In this document: positions 4,842-12,791 of the stretch, one piece after another
Numbering within the stretch: the stretch's first letter is position 1
How the letters are laid out: the number at the start of each line of letters is the position of its first letter
Assembly: GCA_046052705.1 (NCBI GenBank)
Contig: JBJOLU010000012.1
Location: forward strand, 1 to 15,350
Length of the DNA stretch: 15,350 bases
Reading direction: 5' to 3'
Source of the DNA: JBBATK01 sp046052705
GTDB lineage: Bacteria > Bacteroidota > Ignavibacteria > Kapaibacteriales > NICIL-2
Position numbers and translations under genes: made by a program
Notes under the pieces: model-generated
Told to the model about the DNA's origin: nothing
Seen by the model: only the letters and a program-made list of their open reading frames with translations
Database searches by the model: none

Positions 4842-6190
4842 CCATTAAAAGCCGCATATCGCTGTCCATAAGTATCTTCTTTTCCATCTTGCTTGGAGTA
4901 CTAAGCTTTTTTATTATCTATAATTACTCGGAGTACAGGCGCGAAGAGTTTAAGGACCGCTTGCGTGAGAGGGCATATACGGGCATACGCATGATGCTCG
5001 ACATGAAAAAAGTTGATAATTCTCTCTTGGCCCTTGTAGACAGTACCTCCGGTGGTTCCCTTCACAACGAAAGTTTGTTGATTTTCGACAGCAATGCAAA
5101 GCTCTGCTATAGCAGTGTGCGCGATGCAGCCGTGGAGTGGTCTGCCGAGGACATTAAGAAACTGCGTGCGAGTGCCACCCTGTTCAAAGAAGAAGGCGAC
5201 AGCGAAGTGTATGGTATGTTCTATTCCGGTTCGCAGCGGCAGTACTATGTAATCGTTTCGGCGCACGATGTTTTCGGCAAACGTAAGCTGGAATATCTGC
5301 TTGTTCTGGTTATTACATCGTATGTGATATTTATCATCGCCACGTGGATATTTACATTCACACTGGTAAAACAGCAACTAAAGCCACTTGATAATCTTTA
5401 TGGCAGAATGAACGCCATAAATGATTTAAATATTTATCAATCTCAACCGGTGGGAGTGGTGTCAGACAACGAAGTAGATTTGTTGGGCGAGGAATTTAAC
5501 TTGATGATGAATCGCATAGCAGAGGTCTATCATCAGCAAAAGGATTTCACCGCGCATGCCTCGCACGAACTACGTACACCGCTGCTTCGACTCTCCGCAA
5601 AGCTGGAAAACCGGATGCTCACGGCGCCACCAACCGAGGACGCCTTTCTTCGTGGAATGCTGCAGGATATTACTCACATCAATGAGCTAATCGAAGCGTT
5701 ACTTCTGCTTACCTCTGCGGGCAGAGAAAACGCTGCCCCGCCAAACCAGATACGTATCGACGAGATACTGTTTCATGCCTTGGAAACTGTTTCCAAGCAG
5801 TTTCCGGATGTGCGAGTGGAGCTTACAGTGGACGAAAAAATTATGCAAAGCGAAGAACACCTTACTGTTCGGGCCCAGCGGGCGTGGCTTGAAATCGCTT
5901 TTGCTAATCTTCTTCGCAACGCGTATCTGTACGGAGAAGACAAGACCATTGGTGTGATGTTCGGCATCAACGACCGCGGCACATTCATCGAGATTACCAA
6001 TAACGGACCGCTTCTGTCGCTGCTTGAACAACAAAACCTGTTTCAGCCGTTCATGAGGGGAGCCAATGCCATGCATACCAAGGGCTTAGGTATAGGGCTC
6101 ACTATTGTGCAAAGAGTTTTACGCGCTTCAGGTTTCCACATTAGCTACAGCTCGTCAACAAATGTTAACAGTTTTCGCGTACAAATGTAG
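4838..6190 (+). CDS. Sensor histidine kinase of the metal efflux operon
   Basis: This 450-residue inner-membrane kinase pairs with the preceding regulator. Membrane helices at about 8-29 and 153-176 bracket a periplasmic sensor of about 120 residues with little His, Met or Cys (His76, Met127, His143). A HAMP-like linker follows (about 177-230). The dimerisation/phosphotransfer H-box is FTAHASHELRTPL with His243. The ATPase domain has N-box Asn357/Asn361 (FANLLRNAYLYG), an F-box LFQPFMRG (401-408) and G2 GLGIGL (416-421). The G1 box reads TNNGPLL where DxGxG is usual, so the canonical Asp is Asn388 and the second Gly is Leu392. Such relaxed G1 boxes occur in other FCB kinases, so activity is still likely. 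The ligand is probably a periplasmic metal ion, inferred from the downstream genes. Confidence 0.92.
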   Translation: MTIKSRISLSISIFFSILLGVLSFFIIYNYSEYRREEFKDRLRERAYTGIRMMLDMKKVDNSLLALVDSTSGGSLHNESLLIFDSNAKLCYSSVRDAAVEWSAEDIKKLRASATLFKEEGDSEVYGMFYSGSQRQYYVIVSAHDVFGKRKLEYLLVLVITSYVIFIIATWIFTFTLVKQQLKPLDNLYGRMNAINDLNIYQSQPVGVVSDNEVDLLGEEFNLMMNRIAEVYHQQKDFTAHASHELRTPLLRLSAKLENRMLTAPPTEDAFLRGMLQDITHINELIEALLLLTSAGRENAAPPNQIRIDEILFHALETVSKQFPDVRVELTVDEKIMQSEEHLTVRAQRAWLEIAFANLLRNAYLYGEDKTIGVMFGINDRGTFIEITNNGPLLSLLEQQNLFQPFMRGANAMHTKGLGIGLTIVQRVLRASGFHISYSSSTNVNSFRVQM

Positions 6191-6192
6191 CG

Positions 6193-6251
6193 TTTTAAGC
6201 CCGTATTAAGGCTTTTCTTAAGTTCATCTAAAGGCCTTCGGAATAATTTCG
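6193..6251 (+). promoter_or_regulatory. Putative operator (four TTAAG boxes) and promoter of the efflux structural genes
   Basis: The 89-nt gap between kinase and channel holds TTAAG at 6195-6199, 6206-6210 and 6218-6222, and TAAAG at 6229-6233. The starts are 11, 12 and 11 bp apart, one helical turn, all in the same orientation. Direct repeats of 11-bp period are the normal binding mode of OmpR/PhoB-family regulators, and the first pair reads TTAA-N7-TTAA. Ten bases after the last box, TAATTTCG (6244-6251) matches the TAnnTTC(G/A) box and ends 28 nt before the GTG start. Tandem boxes replacing a -33 element fit an activated promoter. Binding by this operon's regulator is inference. Confidence 0.6.
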
Positions 6252-6279
6252 CAGCGAGTATCACACACGTGGTTTACCG

Positions 6280-7539
6280 GTGAAATTATTTCGTTTCATA
6301 CTACACTCTGCCTGTCTCTGTTTTTGCATCGCGGTGCCGGCTGTTGCCGATACACCTCTTACCTTGCAAGAATGCGAGCAGCGTTTCGTTCAGAGCAATC
6401 TTCTGTTGCTTGCAGAGAAATATTCGGTGGCCGGTGGCAAAGCGCTGGCAATACAGGCATCCATCTGGGATTTGCCTCAACTCTCGTTTGACGTAAACGC
6501 CTATAATCCTTCCACTCAAAAACTCATAAACGTTGGCCCGCAGGGACAAACAAGTGCCGCTGTCCAGCAGCTACTGTATTTGGGTGGCAAAAAATCCAAA
6601 GAGTACGACCTGGCAATGAGCGATGTATCGGTGCGAGAAGCTCGCTTCGAGCAACTGCTACGTGATCTTCGCTATAAGCTTCGCGTAACATTCTACAACG
6701 CATACTTTTTAAACAAGAAGATCAACTTCCTCGTACAGCGAGTGCAGCAGGTAGACAGTTTGGCCGCTGCATATTCAGCACAAACCGACGCAGGTAATAT
6801 CTCACTACGGGAAAGTGTACGTCTGCAGGCATTGGCTCTGTCTATTCGTAATGATCTGTTAAGCCAGCGGGATGCGTACAGAGATGTGCAAAACGACCTG
6901 CGCACGTTGATCCAGGCCGATGATGCGGTTGTCCCCGTGCTAAGCGAAGACTACGTGAATCGTCGAGTGGACACAACGAAAAGCACCGACGCCCCTGCAC
7001 TACTTCAGAAACTATACTCCGGCAACGCCGAAATAATTGTTCTACAGCGTCAATTGCAAAGCGATTCGCTGAATCTTACATGGCAAAGAAGTCTTGCTGT
7101 TCCGGATCTTACCGTGGGCGCCAGTTATGATCAGCGTGGAGGGGCTTTTAATAACCAGATCAACGTGGGTGTTTCCCTTCCCTTGCCACTTTGGAATAAA
7201 AACCGCGGCAATATCGAACTAGCAGGCGCAAACATTTCTCAAACTACGGCGCTGTTAGAGTCCAAAAAAGCAGAGCTTAAAAACCAACTGCGCGGCGCGC
7301 TCGCGCTATACGAATCGCAAACAATCTCGTACGCGGCGGGCAAGCGCTTACATAGAGATTTGGATACCGTGTTTCGCGGAGTGCTGGAGAATTTTGCCCG
7401 ACGAAACCTCTCGCTGATCGACTTCACGGATTTTATCGAGAGCTATGTGCAGAGCGTGATAAGTATCGAAGAAGCAAAAACAAAACTGCTCACAACAGAA
7501 GAAACTATTAACTATCTAACCGGCGAAGATGTATTCTAA
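6280..7539 (+). CDS. TolC-family outer-membrane efflux channel (CzcC/CusC-type)
   Basis: This is a 419-residue outer-membrane factor that forms the exit duct for the RND pump. The N-terminal signal peptide has a hydrophobic core at about 6-21 and an AVA-D cleavage site near residue 23. The mature part has two outer-membrane-efflux-protein repeats with long coiled-coil helices (TLQECEQRFVQSN near the start, then the YLGGKKSKEYDLA, NLRTLIQ-type and VSLPLPLWNKNRG segments). That last segment is the 'P.PLWN+N+G' motif of the CzcC/CusC branch. There is no lipobox, so it is not an acylated CusC-like lipoprotein. The start is GTG at 6280. Its end overlaps the adaptor gene by 11 nt, showing translational coupling. 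It is preceded by the TTAAG-box promoter. Confidence 0.92.
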   Translation: MKLFRFILHSACLCFCIAVPAVADTPLTLQECEQRFVQSNLLLLAEKYSVAGGKALAIQASIWDLPQLSFDVNAYNPSTQKLINVGPQGQTSAAVQQLLYLGGKKSKEYDLAMSDVSVREARFEQLLRDLRYKLRVTFYNAYFLNKKINFLVQRVQQVDSLAAAYSAQTDAGNISLRESVRLQALALSIRNDLLSQRDAYRDVQNDLRTLIQADDAVVPVLSEDYVNRRVDTTKSTDAPALLQKLYSGNAEIIVLQRQLQSDSLNLTWQRSLAVPDLTVGASYDQRGGAFNNQINVGVSLPLPLWNKNRGNIELAGANISQTTALLESKKAELKNQLRGALALYESQTISYAAGKRLHRDLDTVFRGVLENFARRNLSLIDFTDFIESYVQSVISIEEAKTKLLTTEETINYLTGEDVF

Positions 7540-8626
7540 GCACACTACACTCTATCTGTTCCTGTGCGTTGTGTTATCACCAATGTTCCTTCAGTGCAGT
7601 AAACAGCAGGAGCAGGGAACGAAGGAACATGGCTTTGTAATGAGCCCGACGATGCTGAAAACCACCCAAACGGCCGACGCCCGGCCGGAGCCCGTAGCCC
7701 GTGAATACACCTTCTTCGGGAAAATCATGGCAGACAACAACCGGATGGTGGAGGTGTTTCCTGTTGTGGGCGGTAATGTAACTCATGTGTATGTGGAATT
7801 AGGAGACTACGTACACAAAGGCGACCTTTTGGCTACCATTCGCAGCACCGAAGTAGCGGGTTTCGAAAAAGACTTGGATGACGCACAAGCCGATTTGCTG
7901 GTTGCCAAAAACAGAGCCAAGGTTGCTAAGGAGCTATACGAAGGAAAAATAAATACCGAACGGGAAGTGATCGAAGCGGCGAGCGAGGTTGAAAAAGCTC
8001 AAACTCAATTAAATAGAATTCAAGCTACATTTAATATTTATAATATTAAGCGCGGAGCTATCTACGAAGTGCGCTCACCGCTTTCGGGCTTCATCATTCA
8101 AAAATCCATCAACGAGGGCATGCTGCTGCGCAGCGACAAAACCGACAATATCTTCGACATCGCACAAATCGATGATGTGTGGGCTATAGCAAACGTGAGT
8201 GAAAGCGATATAAGTAAGGTGAATCTGGGGGTGGAAGCGAAGGTAACGGCACTTAGTTATCCCGATACTGCCTTTTACGGACAAGTAGATAAAATCTTTA
8301 ATGTCATAGATCCGGAAACCAAGGCCATGAAAGCGCGCGTGAAACTGGCTAACAGATCTTTTCTGCTCAAGCCGGATATGCGAACATCCATAACCCTCAA
8401 ACAGGTATCAAGCGAGCGCATGCTGGCCATACCGGCACAGGCGGTGATCTTCGACAAGGGCGGGTATTACGTGATGGTGTACAAGAGCCCCACGCAGATC
8501 GAAACAAGATCCATTCAGGTTTACGCCCAAACATCGGAACGGTGCTATGTGCAGAGCGGTTTGCAAGAAGGCGAGAAGGTCCTCACCACTAATCAACTTT
8601 TGGTATACGACGCGTTAAACGACTAA
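7529..8626 (+). CDS. RND efflux periplasmic adaptor (membrane fusion protein, CzcB-type)
   Basis: This is a 365-residue adaptor joining the inner-membrane pump to the outer-membrane channel. The N-terminus is hydrophobic and ends FLQC, so Cys23 may be lipidated, although Gln at -1 and Phe at -3 are not ideal. The barrel-sandwich (lipoyl-like) half-motifs are GNVTHVYVELGDYVHKGDLLATI (about 83-105, in pieces) and YEVRSPLSGFIIQKSINEGMLL. Between them lies a long Glu/Lys/Ala-rich alpha-hairpin. A beta-barrel domain follows (DDVWAIANVSESDI; KPDMRTSITL). No His- or Met-rich metal-binding tail is seen, unlike CzcB and CusB forms that carry one. It overlaps the channel gene by 11 nt and is followed 1 nt later by the pump gene. 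Confidence 0.92.
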   Translation: MYSKHTTLYLFLCVVLSPMFLQCSKQQEQGTKEHGFVMSPTMLKTTQTADARPEPVAREYTFFGKIMADNNRMVEVFPVVGGNVTHVYVELGDYVHKGDLLATIRSTEVAGFEKDLDDAQADLLVAKNRAKVAKELYEGKINTEREVIEAASEVEKAQTQLNRIQATFNIYNIKRGAIYEVRSPLSGFIIQKSINEGMLLRSDKTDNIFDIAQIDDVWAIANVSESDISKVNLGVEAKVTALSYPDTAFYGQVDKIFNVIDPETKAMKARVKLANRSFLLKPDMRTSITLKQVSSERMLAIPAQAVIFDKGGYYVMVYKSPTQIETRSIQVYAQTSERCYVQSGLQEGEKVLTTNQLLVYDALND

Positions 8627-8627
8627 G

Positions 8628-11600
8628 ATGAACAGATTCATACAGAACATCATCGCATTTTCTCTGAAGAACAAAGGATTTACGTTCTTCTGGGTGGGCA
8701 TACTCTGCATTTCAGGAATCATTGCCTTCCTGAACATGCCTATCGAGGCATTTCCCGATGTAACAAACACGCAGATAATCATCGTAACCGAATGGTCGGG
8801 AAGAAGTGCGGAAGAGATTGAGCGCTTCGTGACCACGCCCATCGAGATTTCCATGAACTCGGTGCAAAAGAAGACGAGCGTTCGCAGTATCACTATGTTC
8901 GGACTGTCCGTGATCAAAGTGATCTTCGAAGACAACGTCGAGGACTTCTTTGCACGCCAACAGGTGAACAATCTGATCCGTAACGTGAACCTTCCCGACG
9001 GAGTTGTACCGGACATTCAGCCGCCGTATGGTCCCACAGGCGAGATTTTCCGATATGTGTTGCGAAGCAAAAACCGCGACTCCCGAGACTTGCTGACTAT
9101 ACAGAACTGGGTGATCGACCGCAATCTTCGGTCCGTGCCCGGAGTGGCGGACCTTGTAGCATTCGGCGGCAGAGAAAAGACCTACGAGGTAAGTGTCGAT
9201 CCCAACAAGCTTGCCAAGTATGATGTTACCCCTTTAGAAGTGTTCGACGCCGTGAGTAAGAGTAACCTGAACGTGGGTGGCGACGTTATAGAGAAAAATC
9301 AACAAGCGTACGTGGTGCGGGGCGTGGGCTTGCTGAATTCCATGACAGACATCGGGAATATTATCGTTAAGGAAGCAGCCGAAAACCCCGTACTGGTAAA
9401 AAACCTCGCCGACGTGCACGTCGGTTCCATGCCGCGCGTGGGACAAGCCGGACTAGACGAAAACGACGACGTTGTGGAAGGGATTGTGGTAATGCGCAAG
9501 GGAGAAAATCCCAAGCAGGTGCTTGCAGCCGTGAAGAGCAAGATAGATGAGCTCAATAGCCGCATTCTGCCCGCGGACGTAAAGATGGAAACCTTCTACG
9601 ACCGTGACAATCTTATGAACTTCACCACCCACACGGTTCTGCACAACATGGTGGAAGGTATAGTGTTCGTTACTCTGGTTGTGTTCGTGTTTATGCTCGA
9701 TTGGCGAAGCACCATTACTGTGTCTATCATCATACCCTTGTCTCTGCTCTTTGCCTTTTTATGCCTTCAGCTTAAAGGCACGGGCGCAAACTTGCTGTCG
9801 CTGGGCGCAGTAGACTTCGGTATAATCATCGATGGTGCGGTGGTGATGGTAGAGGGCGTGTATGTTGCACTGGACCACCTTGCTAAGAAAAGAGGGATGG
9901 AAGTATTTAACGGCCTTGCCAAAGGTGGGTTAATCAAACGCACAGGCGGCACACTTGGTAAGTCGATATTCTTCTCTAAGCTTATCATCATCACGGCACT
10001 GCTGCCAATTTTCGCATTCCAAAAAGTGGAAGGAAAAATGTTCTCGCCACTGGCTTATACTTTGGGCTTGGCGCTGCTCGGTGCACTGATTTTCACCCTT
10101 ACTCTTGTTCCCGTACTCTCTCATATTCTTCTCAATAAAAATGTTGCCGAGAAGCACAACCGCTTCGTGGAGTTTTGGAACAACAGCGTGCTTCGCGGAA
10201 TACACTGGACCTTTCGCCACAAGAAGCTGACTCTGGCTTTGACTCTTGGTTCATTGGTGCTTACCATTTTTTCTACCGCATTTATGGGCACGGAGTTTCT
10301 GCCGCAATTAAACGAGGGCGCGCTGTGGGTAGAAGCTAAATATCCTATGAGTCAAGGTCTCACAGAAACTGTAGCTCAAACTGCTTTACTGCGTAGGGAA
10401 CTGAACAAGTTTCCCGAAGTAAACGGCGTGCTAAGCCAAGCAGGCCGTAGCAACGATGGCACCGATCCCAGTGGTTTCTACTATGTGCAGATGCAAGTAA
10501 ACCTGAAGCCCAAAGAGGAATGGACTCGCAAAATCAGCATGGACGACTTGGTCCGCGAAATGAACGATAGTCTATGCAGGTATCAAGGCATTGGATATAA
10601 TTATTCGCAACCCATTATCGACAATGTGGCCGAAAGTGTTGCAGGTATCAATGCGTCCAATGCAGTTAAAATATATGGCAACGATCTTGCTACTCTGGAT
10701 AAAATTGCCGGCAGTGTGATTGAACAGATACGAAATGTGCCGGGAATCAAAGACGTAGGCATACTTCGAAATGTAGGGCAGCCCGAAGTGAGTGTGGTGC
10801 TCGACCGCGAAAAGATGGCTGCCTATGGCGTGCAGCTCGCCGATGCTCAAGCAGTACTCGAAATGGCTTTCGGCGGAAAAACCGCAACCGAGAAGTACGA
10901 GGAAGACAAGAAATTTGATGTGAGAATTCGGTACAATAAAGATTACCGAAAAAGCGAGGAAGATCTGTCGAATCTTCAGGTACCAACGATGAATGGGGCA
11001 AAGATTCCCATGAAGGAAATTGCTACCATAGGAAAGCAGATAGGTCCGGCATTTATTTACCGAGACAACACCAAACGTTTTATCGGTGTAAAATTCTCTG
11101 TTCGCGACCGAGACCTGGGCAGCACCATCGCGGAGGCGCAGCGAAACGTAGAGAAGAATATCACGCTTCCGGACGGATATTCCATTGGGTGGACCGGCGA
11201 ATTTGAGAACCAGATTCGAGCGTCCGGCACACTGGCTCGCATGATACCAATAAGTTTGATCGGCATCTTCGTGTTGCTGTTCATCATGTTTGGAAACATA
11301 AAGGATTCACTGATCACCCTTACCAACGTACCCTTCGCCGTGATTGGCGGTATAATGGCTCTACACCTCACAGGTATCAACTTCGGAATATCAGCCGGCG
11401 TTGGTTTTATCGCACTCTTGGGTATCTGTATTCAAAATGGTGTGATTCTGATTTCGGAGTTTCATAGCAACCTTCGAAACAAGCTCACGCTGGAGGAGTC
11501 CATCATGGAGGGAATACTTGTACGTACACGACCTGTAGTCATGACAGCGCTCATGGCTTCCATAGGTCTGATGCCCGCGGCTCTAAGTACCGGAATCGGT

Positions 11601-11729
11601 TCGGAAAGTCAGAAGCCGCTCGCAGTGGTAATTATCGGAGGTCTGGTTACAGCTACTTTCCTTACACTGCTGGTGTTCCCCATTATCTTCTGGGTGTTTC
11701 ACCGCACAAAGCATGGCGTTATTGAATAA
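8628..11729 (+). CDS. czcA: Heavy-metal efflux RND pump, CzcA-type (divalent cation)
   Basis: This 1033-residue inner-membrane proton/cation antiporter is of normal CzcA/CusA length. TM1 lies at about 14-34, two large periplasmic loops are present, and TM clusters lie at about 345-530 and 875-1025. Helix IV carries DFGIIIDGAVVMVE with Asp396, Asp402 and Glu409, matching the proton-relay residues Asp402/Asp408/Glu415 of Cupriavidus CzcA. This HME1-type motif is linked to divalent-metal pumps. By eye-alignment to remembered CusA sequence, the Cu(I)/Ag(I) Met triad (573/623/672) corresponds to Glu569, Tyr619 and Glu669 here. Export of Zn, Co, Cd or Ni is therefore more likely than Cu/Ag. It is the last gene of a five-gene operon, starting 1 nt after the adaptor stop. 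Confidence 0.93.
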   Translation: MNRFIQNIIAFSLKNKGFTFFWVGILCISGIIAFLNMPIEAFPDVTNTQIIIVTEWSGRSAEEIERFVTTPIEISMNSVQKKTSVRSITMFGLSVIKVIFEDNVEDFFARQQVNNLIRNVNLPDGVVPDIQPPYGPTGEIFRYVLRSKNRDSRDLLTIQNWVIDRNLRSVPGVADLVAFGGREKTYEVSVDPNKLAKYDVTPLEVFDAVSKSNLNVGGDVIEKNQQAYVVRGVGLLNSMTDIGNIIVKEAAENPVLVKNLADVHVGSMPRVGQAGLDENDDVVEGIVVMRKGENPKQVLAAVKSKIDELNSRILPADVKMETFYDRDNLMNFTTHTVLHNMVEGIVFVTLVVFVFMLDWRSTITVSIIIPLSLLFAFLCLQLKGTGANLLSLGAVDFGIIIDGAVVMVEGVYVALDHLAKKRGMEVFNGLAKGGLIKRTGGTLGKSIFFSKLIIITALLPIFAFQKVEGKMFSPLAYTLGLALLGALIFTLTLVPVLSHILLNKNVAEKHNRFVEFWNNSVLRGIHWTFRHKKLTLALTLGSLVLTIFSTAFMGTEFLPQLNEGALWVEAKYPMSQGLTETVAQTALLRRELNKFPEVNGVLSQAGRSNDGTDPSGFYYVQMQVNLKPKEEWTRKISMDDLVREMNDSLCRYQGIGYNYSQPIIDNVAESVAGINASNAVKIYGNDLATLDKIAGSVIEQIRNVPGIKDVGILRNVGQPEVSVVLDREKMAAYGVQLADAQAVLEMAFGGKTATEKYEEDKKFDVRIRYNKDYRKSEEDLSNLQVPTMNGAKIPMKEIATIGKQIGPAFIYRDNTKRFIGVKFSVRDRDLGSTIAEAQRNVEKNITLPDGYSIGWTGEFENQIRASGTLARMIPISLIGIFVLLFIMFGNIKDSLITLTNVPFAVIGGIMALHLTGINFGISAGVGFIALLGICIQNGVILISEFHSNLRNKLTLEESIMEGILVRTRPVVMTALMASIGLMPAALSTGIGSESQKPLAVVIIGGLVTATFLTLLVFPIIFWVFHRTKHGVIE

Positions 11730-11795
11730 GGCTGTGCTGACCAACGGAGTGTAGCGATACGCGGCTTCAGCTTACTGTAAGCATCAGATAGCCTT
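11728..11795. terminator. Candidate intergenic hairpin between convergent operons
   Basis: AAGGCT (11728-11733) and AGCCTT (11790-11795) are perfect 6-bp inverted arms beginning at the pump stop codon. Inside them is the palindrome GCTTAC-T-GTAAGC (11770-11782). The structure could end efflux transcription and block read-through from the opposing DUF4249 gene. There is no T-run, so intrinsic termination is unproven. Confidence 0.3.
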
Positions 11796-11870
11796 GTACG
11801 GGTTTATCAATGCTCCGCAGAAGCGTAATCCGCTATTACTATTCCACGTGGGAAGTGAGCTTGCTCTCTT

Positions 11871-12731
11871 CTACTTGCGCACCACCTTAAGCACCCACCA
11901 CGGAGTAGTGCGAGATACGCCGGCGATTACGCCCACGCCGTCGCCCTTCATGGTGTATTCGGGGTTCACGCCAAACGAACCAAAAATGGAAACACCCCCG
12001 GTGTTCTCCAGGCTCCTGAAGAATCTATGGTACTTGGCATCCAGCGCGTAAAACTTCGTGGACATATACACCACGCTGTCTGATATCAACAGAAGAGAAA
12101 AATCGTAGGCGCGCATCACCACACCCGAGTCGGTTTGTTTGCCCGGCATGAGATTTCTAAACCATGGCAACCCCCGGCTAAAGGTCGGCCTGCCCGGAAA
12201 CGAACCCGTGTCGGGCTTAGCAAATGCATAGCGCTCGTCGGCTGCGGCATAGGCTACGTCGGCATTGGGCTTAAAGTACGCACCGTCTTCGCGCAGGGAA
12301 TCCACAACGGGAATATCCGGCATGAAGGTGCTGCCCTCTAGCTTCTTTCCCTGCCATTCCACACTCAGAGAATACGCAGCGTCCGCTACCCAAGTCGGCA
12401 CCGATGCTCTGTACTGTTTGCGTGCCGAATCGTAGCCCACACGAATACGTTCGGAAGGCGTTTGCAGCCACACGGTGGCGTCTTTAATTAAAGCCGCATC
12501 CCGGTTGTAGCTGATATTCACCGGAAGAGTCTTGGATACATCCACTGTAACGTTCGAACTATCCCCATACAGAAAGCAGCTTACCACCAACTGCTCGCTA
12601 AAGGGAATGTCCGGCGTGATCACCGTTTGTGTACACGAAGCAAGGACGCTAAGAGCGGCGGCGATAATTATTACGAATGAACCAGGTACAAAGCAGTTCA
12701 AGTGGCGAGAGTTTATGTTCTTGAATATCAT
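11871..12731 (-). CDS. DUF4249 family outer-membrane lipoprotein
   Basis: This is a 286-residue protein with an N-terminal hydrophobic segment (about 17-30) ending in lipobox LASC, lipidated Cys33. The body matches DUF4249: SEQLVVSCFLYGDSS after the Cys, then a beta-sandwich-like region (ATVWLQTPSERIRV; YRASVPTWVADAAYSLSVEW). The C-terminus has SIFGSFGVNPEYTMKGDG...VGVI, the usual family ending. DUF4249 lipoproteins are encoded almost always next to TonB-dependent receptors in FCB bacteria and are thought to work with them at the outer membrane. The receptor gene here is 60 bp upstream on the same strand. The ligand is unknown. No Shine-Dalgarno is visible. Confidence 0.87.
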   Translation of the reverse strand: MIFKNINSRHLNCFVPGSFVIIIAAALSVLASCTQTVITPDIPFSEQLVVSCFLYGDSSNVTVDVSKTLPVNISYNRDAALIKDATVWLQTPSERIRVGYDSARKQYRASVPTWVADAAYSLSVEWQGKKLEGSTFMPDIPVVDSLREDGAYFKPNADVAYAAADERYAFAKPDTGSFPGRPTFSRGLPWFRNLMPGKQTDSGVVMRAYDFSLLLISDSVVYMSTKFYALDAKYHRFFRSLENTGGVSIFGSFGVNPEYTMKGDGVGVIAGVSRTTPWWVLKVVRK

Positions 12732-12791
12732 ATCAATACGGAGGAATTTTCGGGAAGTAGTTGAGTATATGTTTTTATGTATTCGGCAGAA

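Noticed and set aside
7529..8626. Adaptor as a CusB with Cu-binding Met triad
   Set aside because: No N-terminal Met-rich cluster is visible, and the pump lacks the corresponding Met residues.
9930..10220. Minus-strand frames within the RND pump gene
   Set aside because: They are shadow frames of a strongly conserved plus-strand gene, without domains or start signals.
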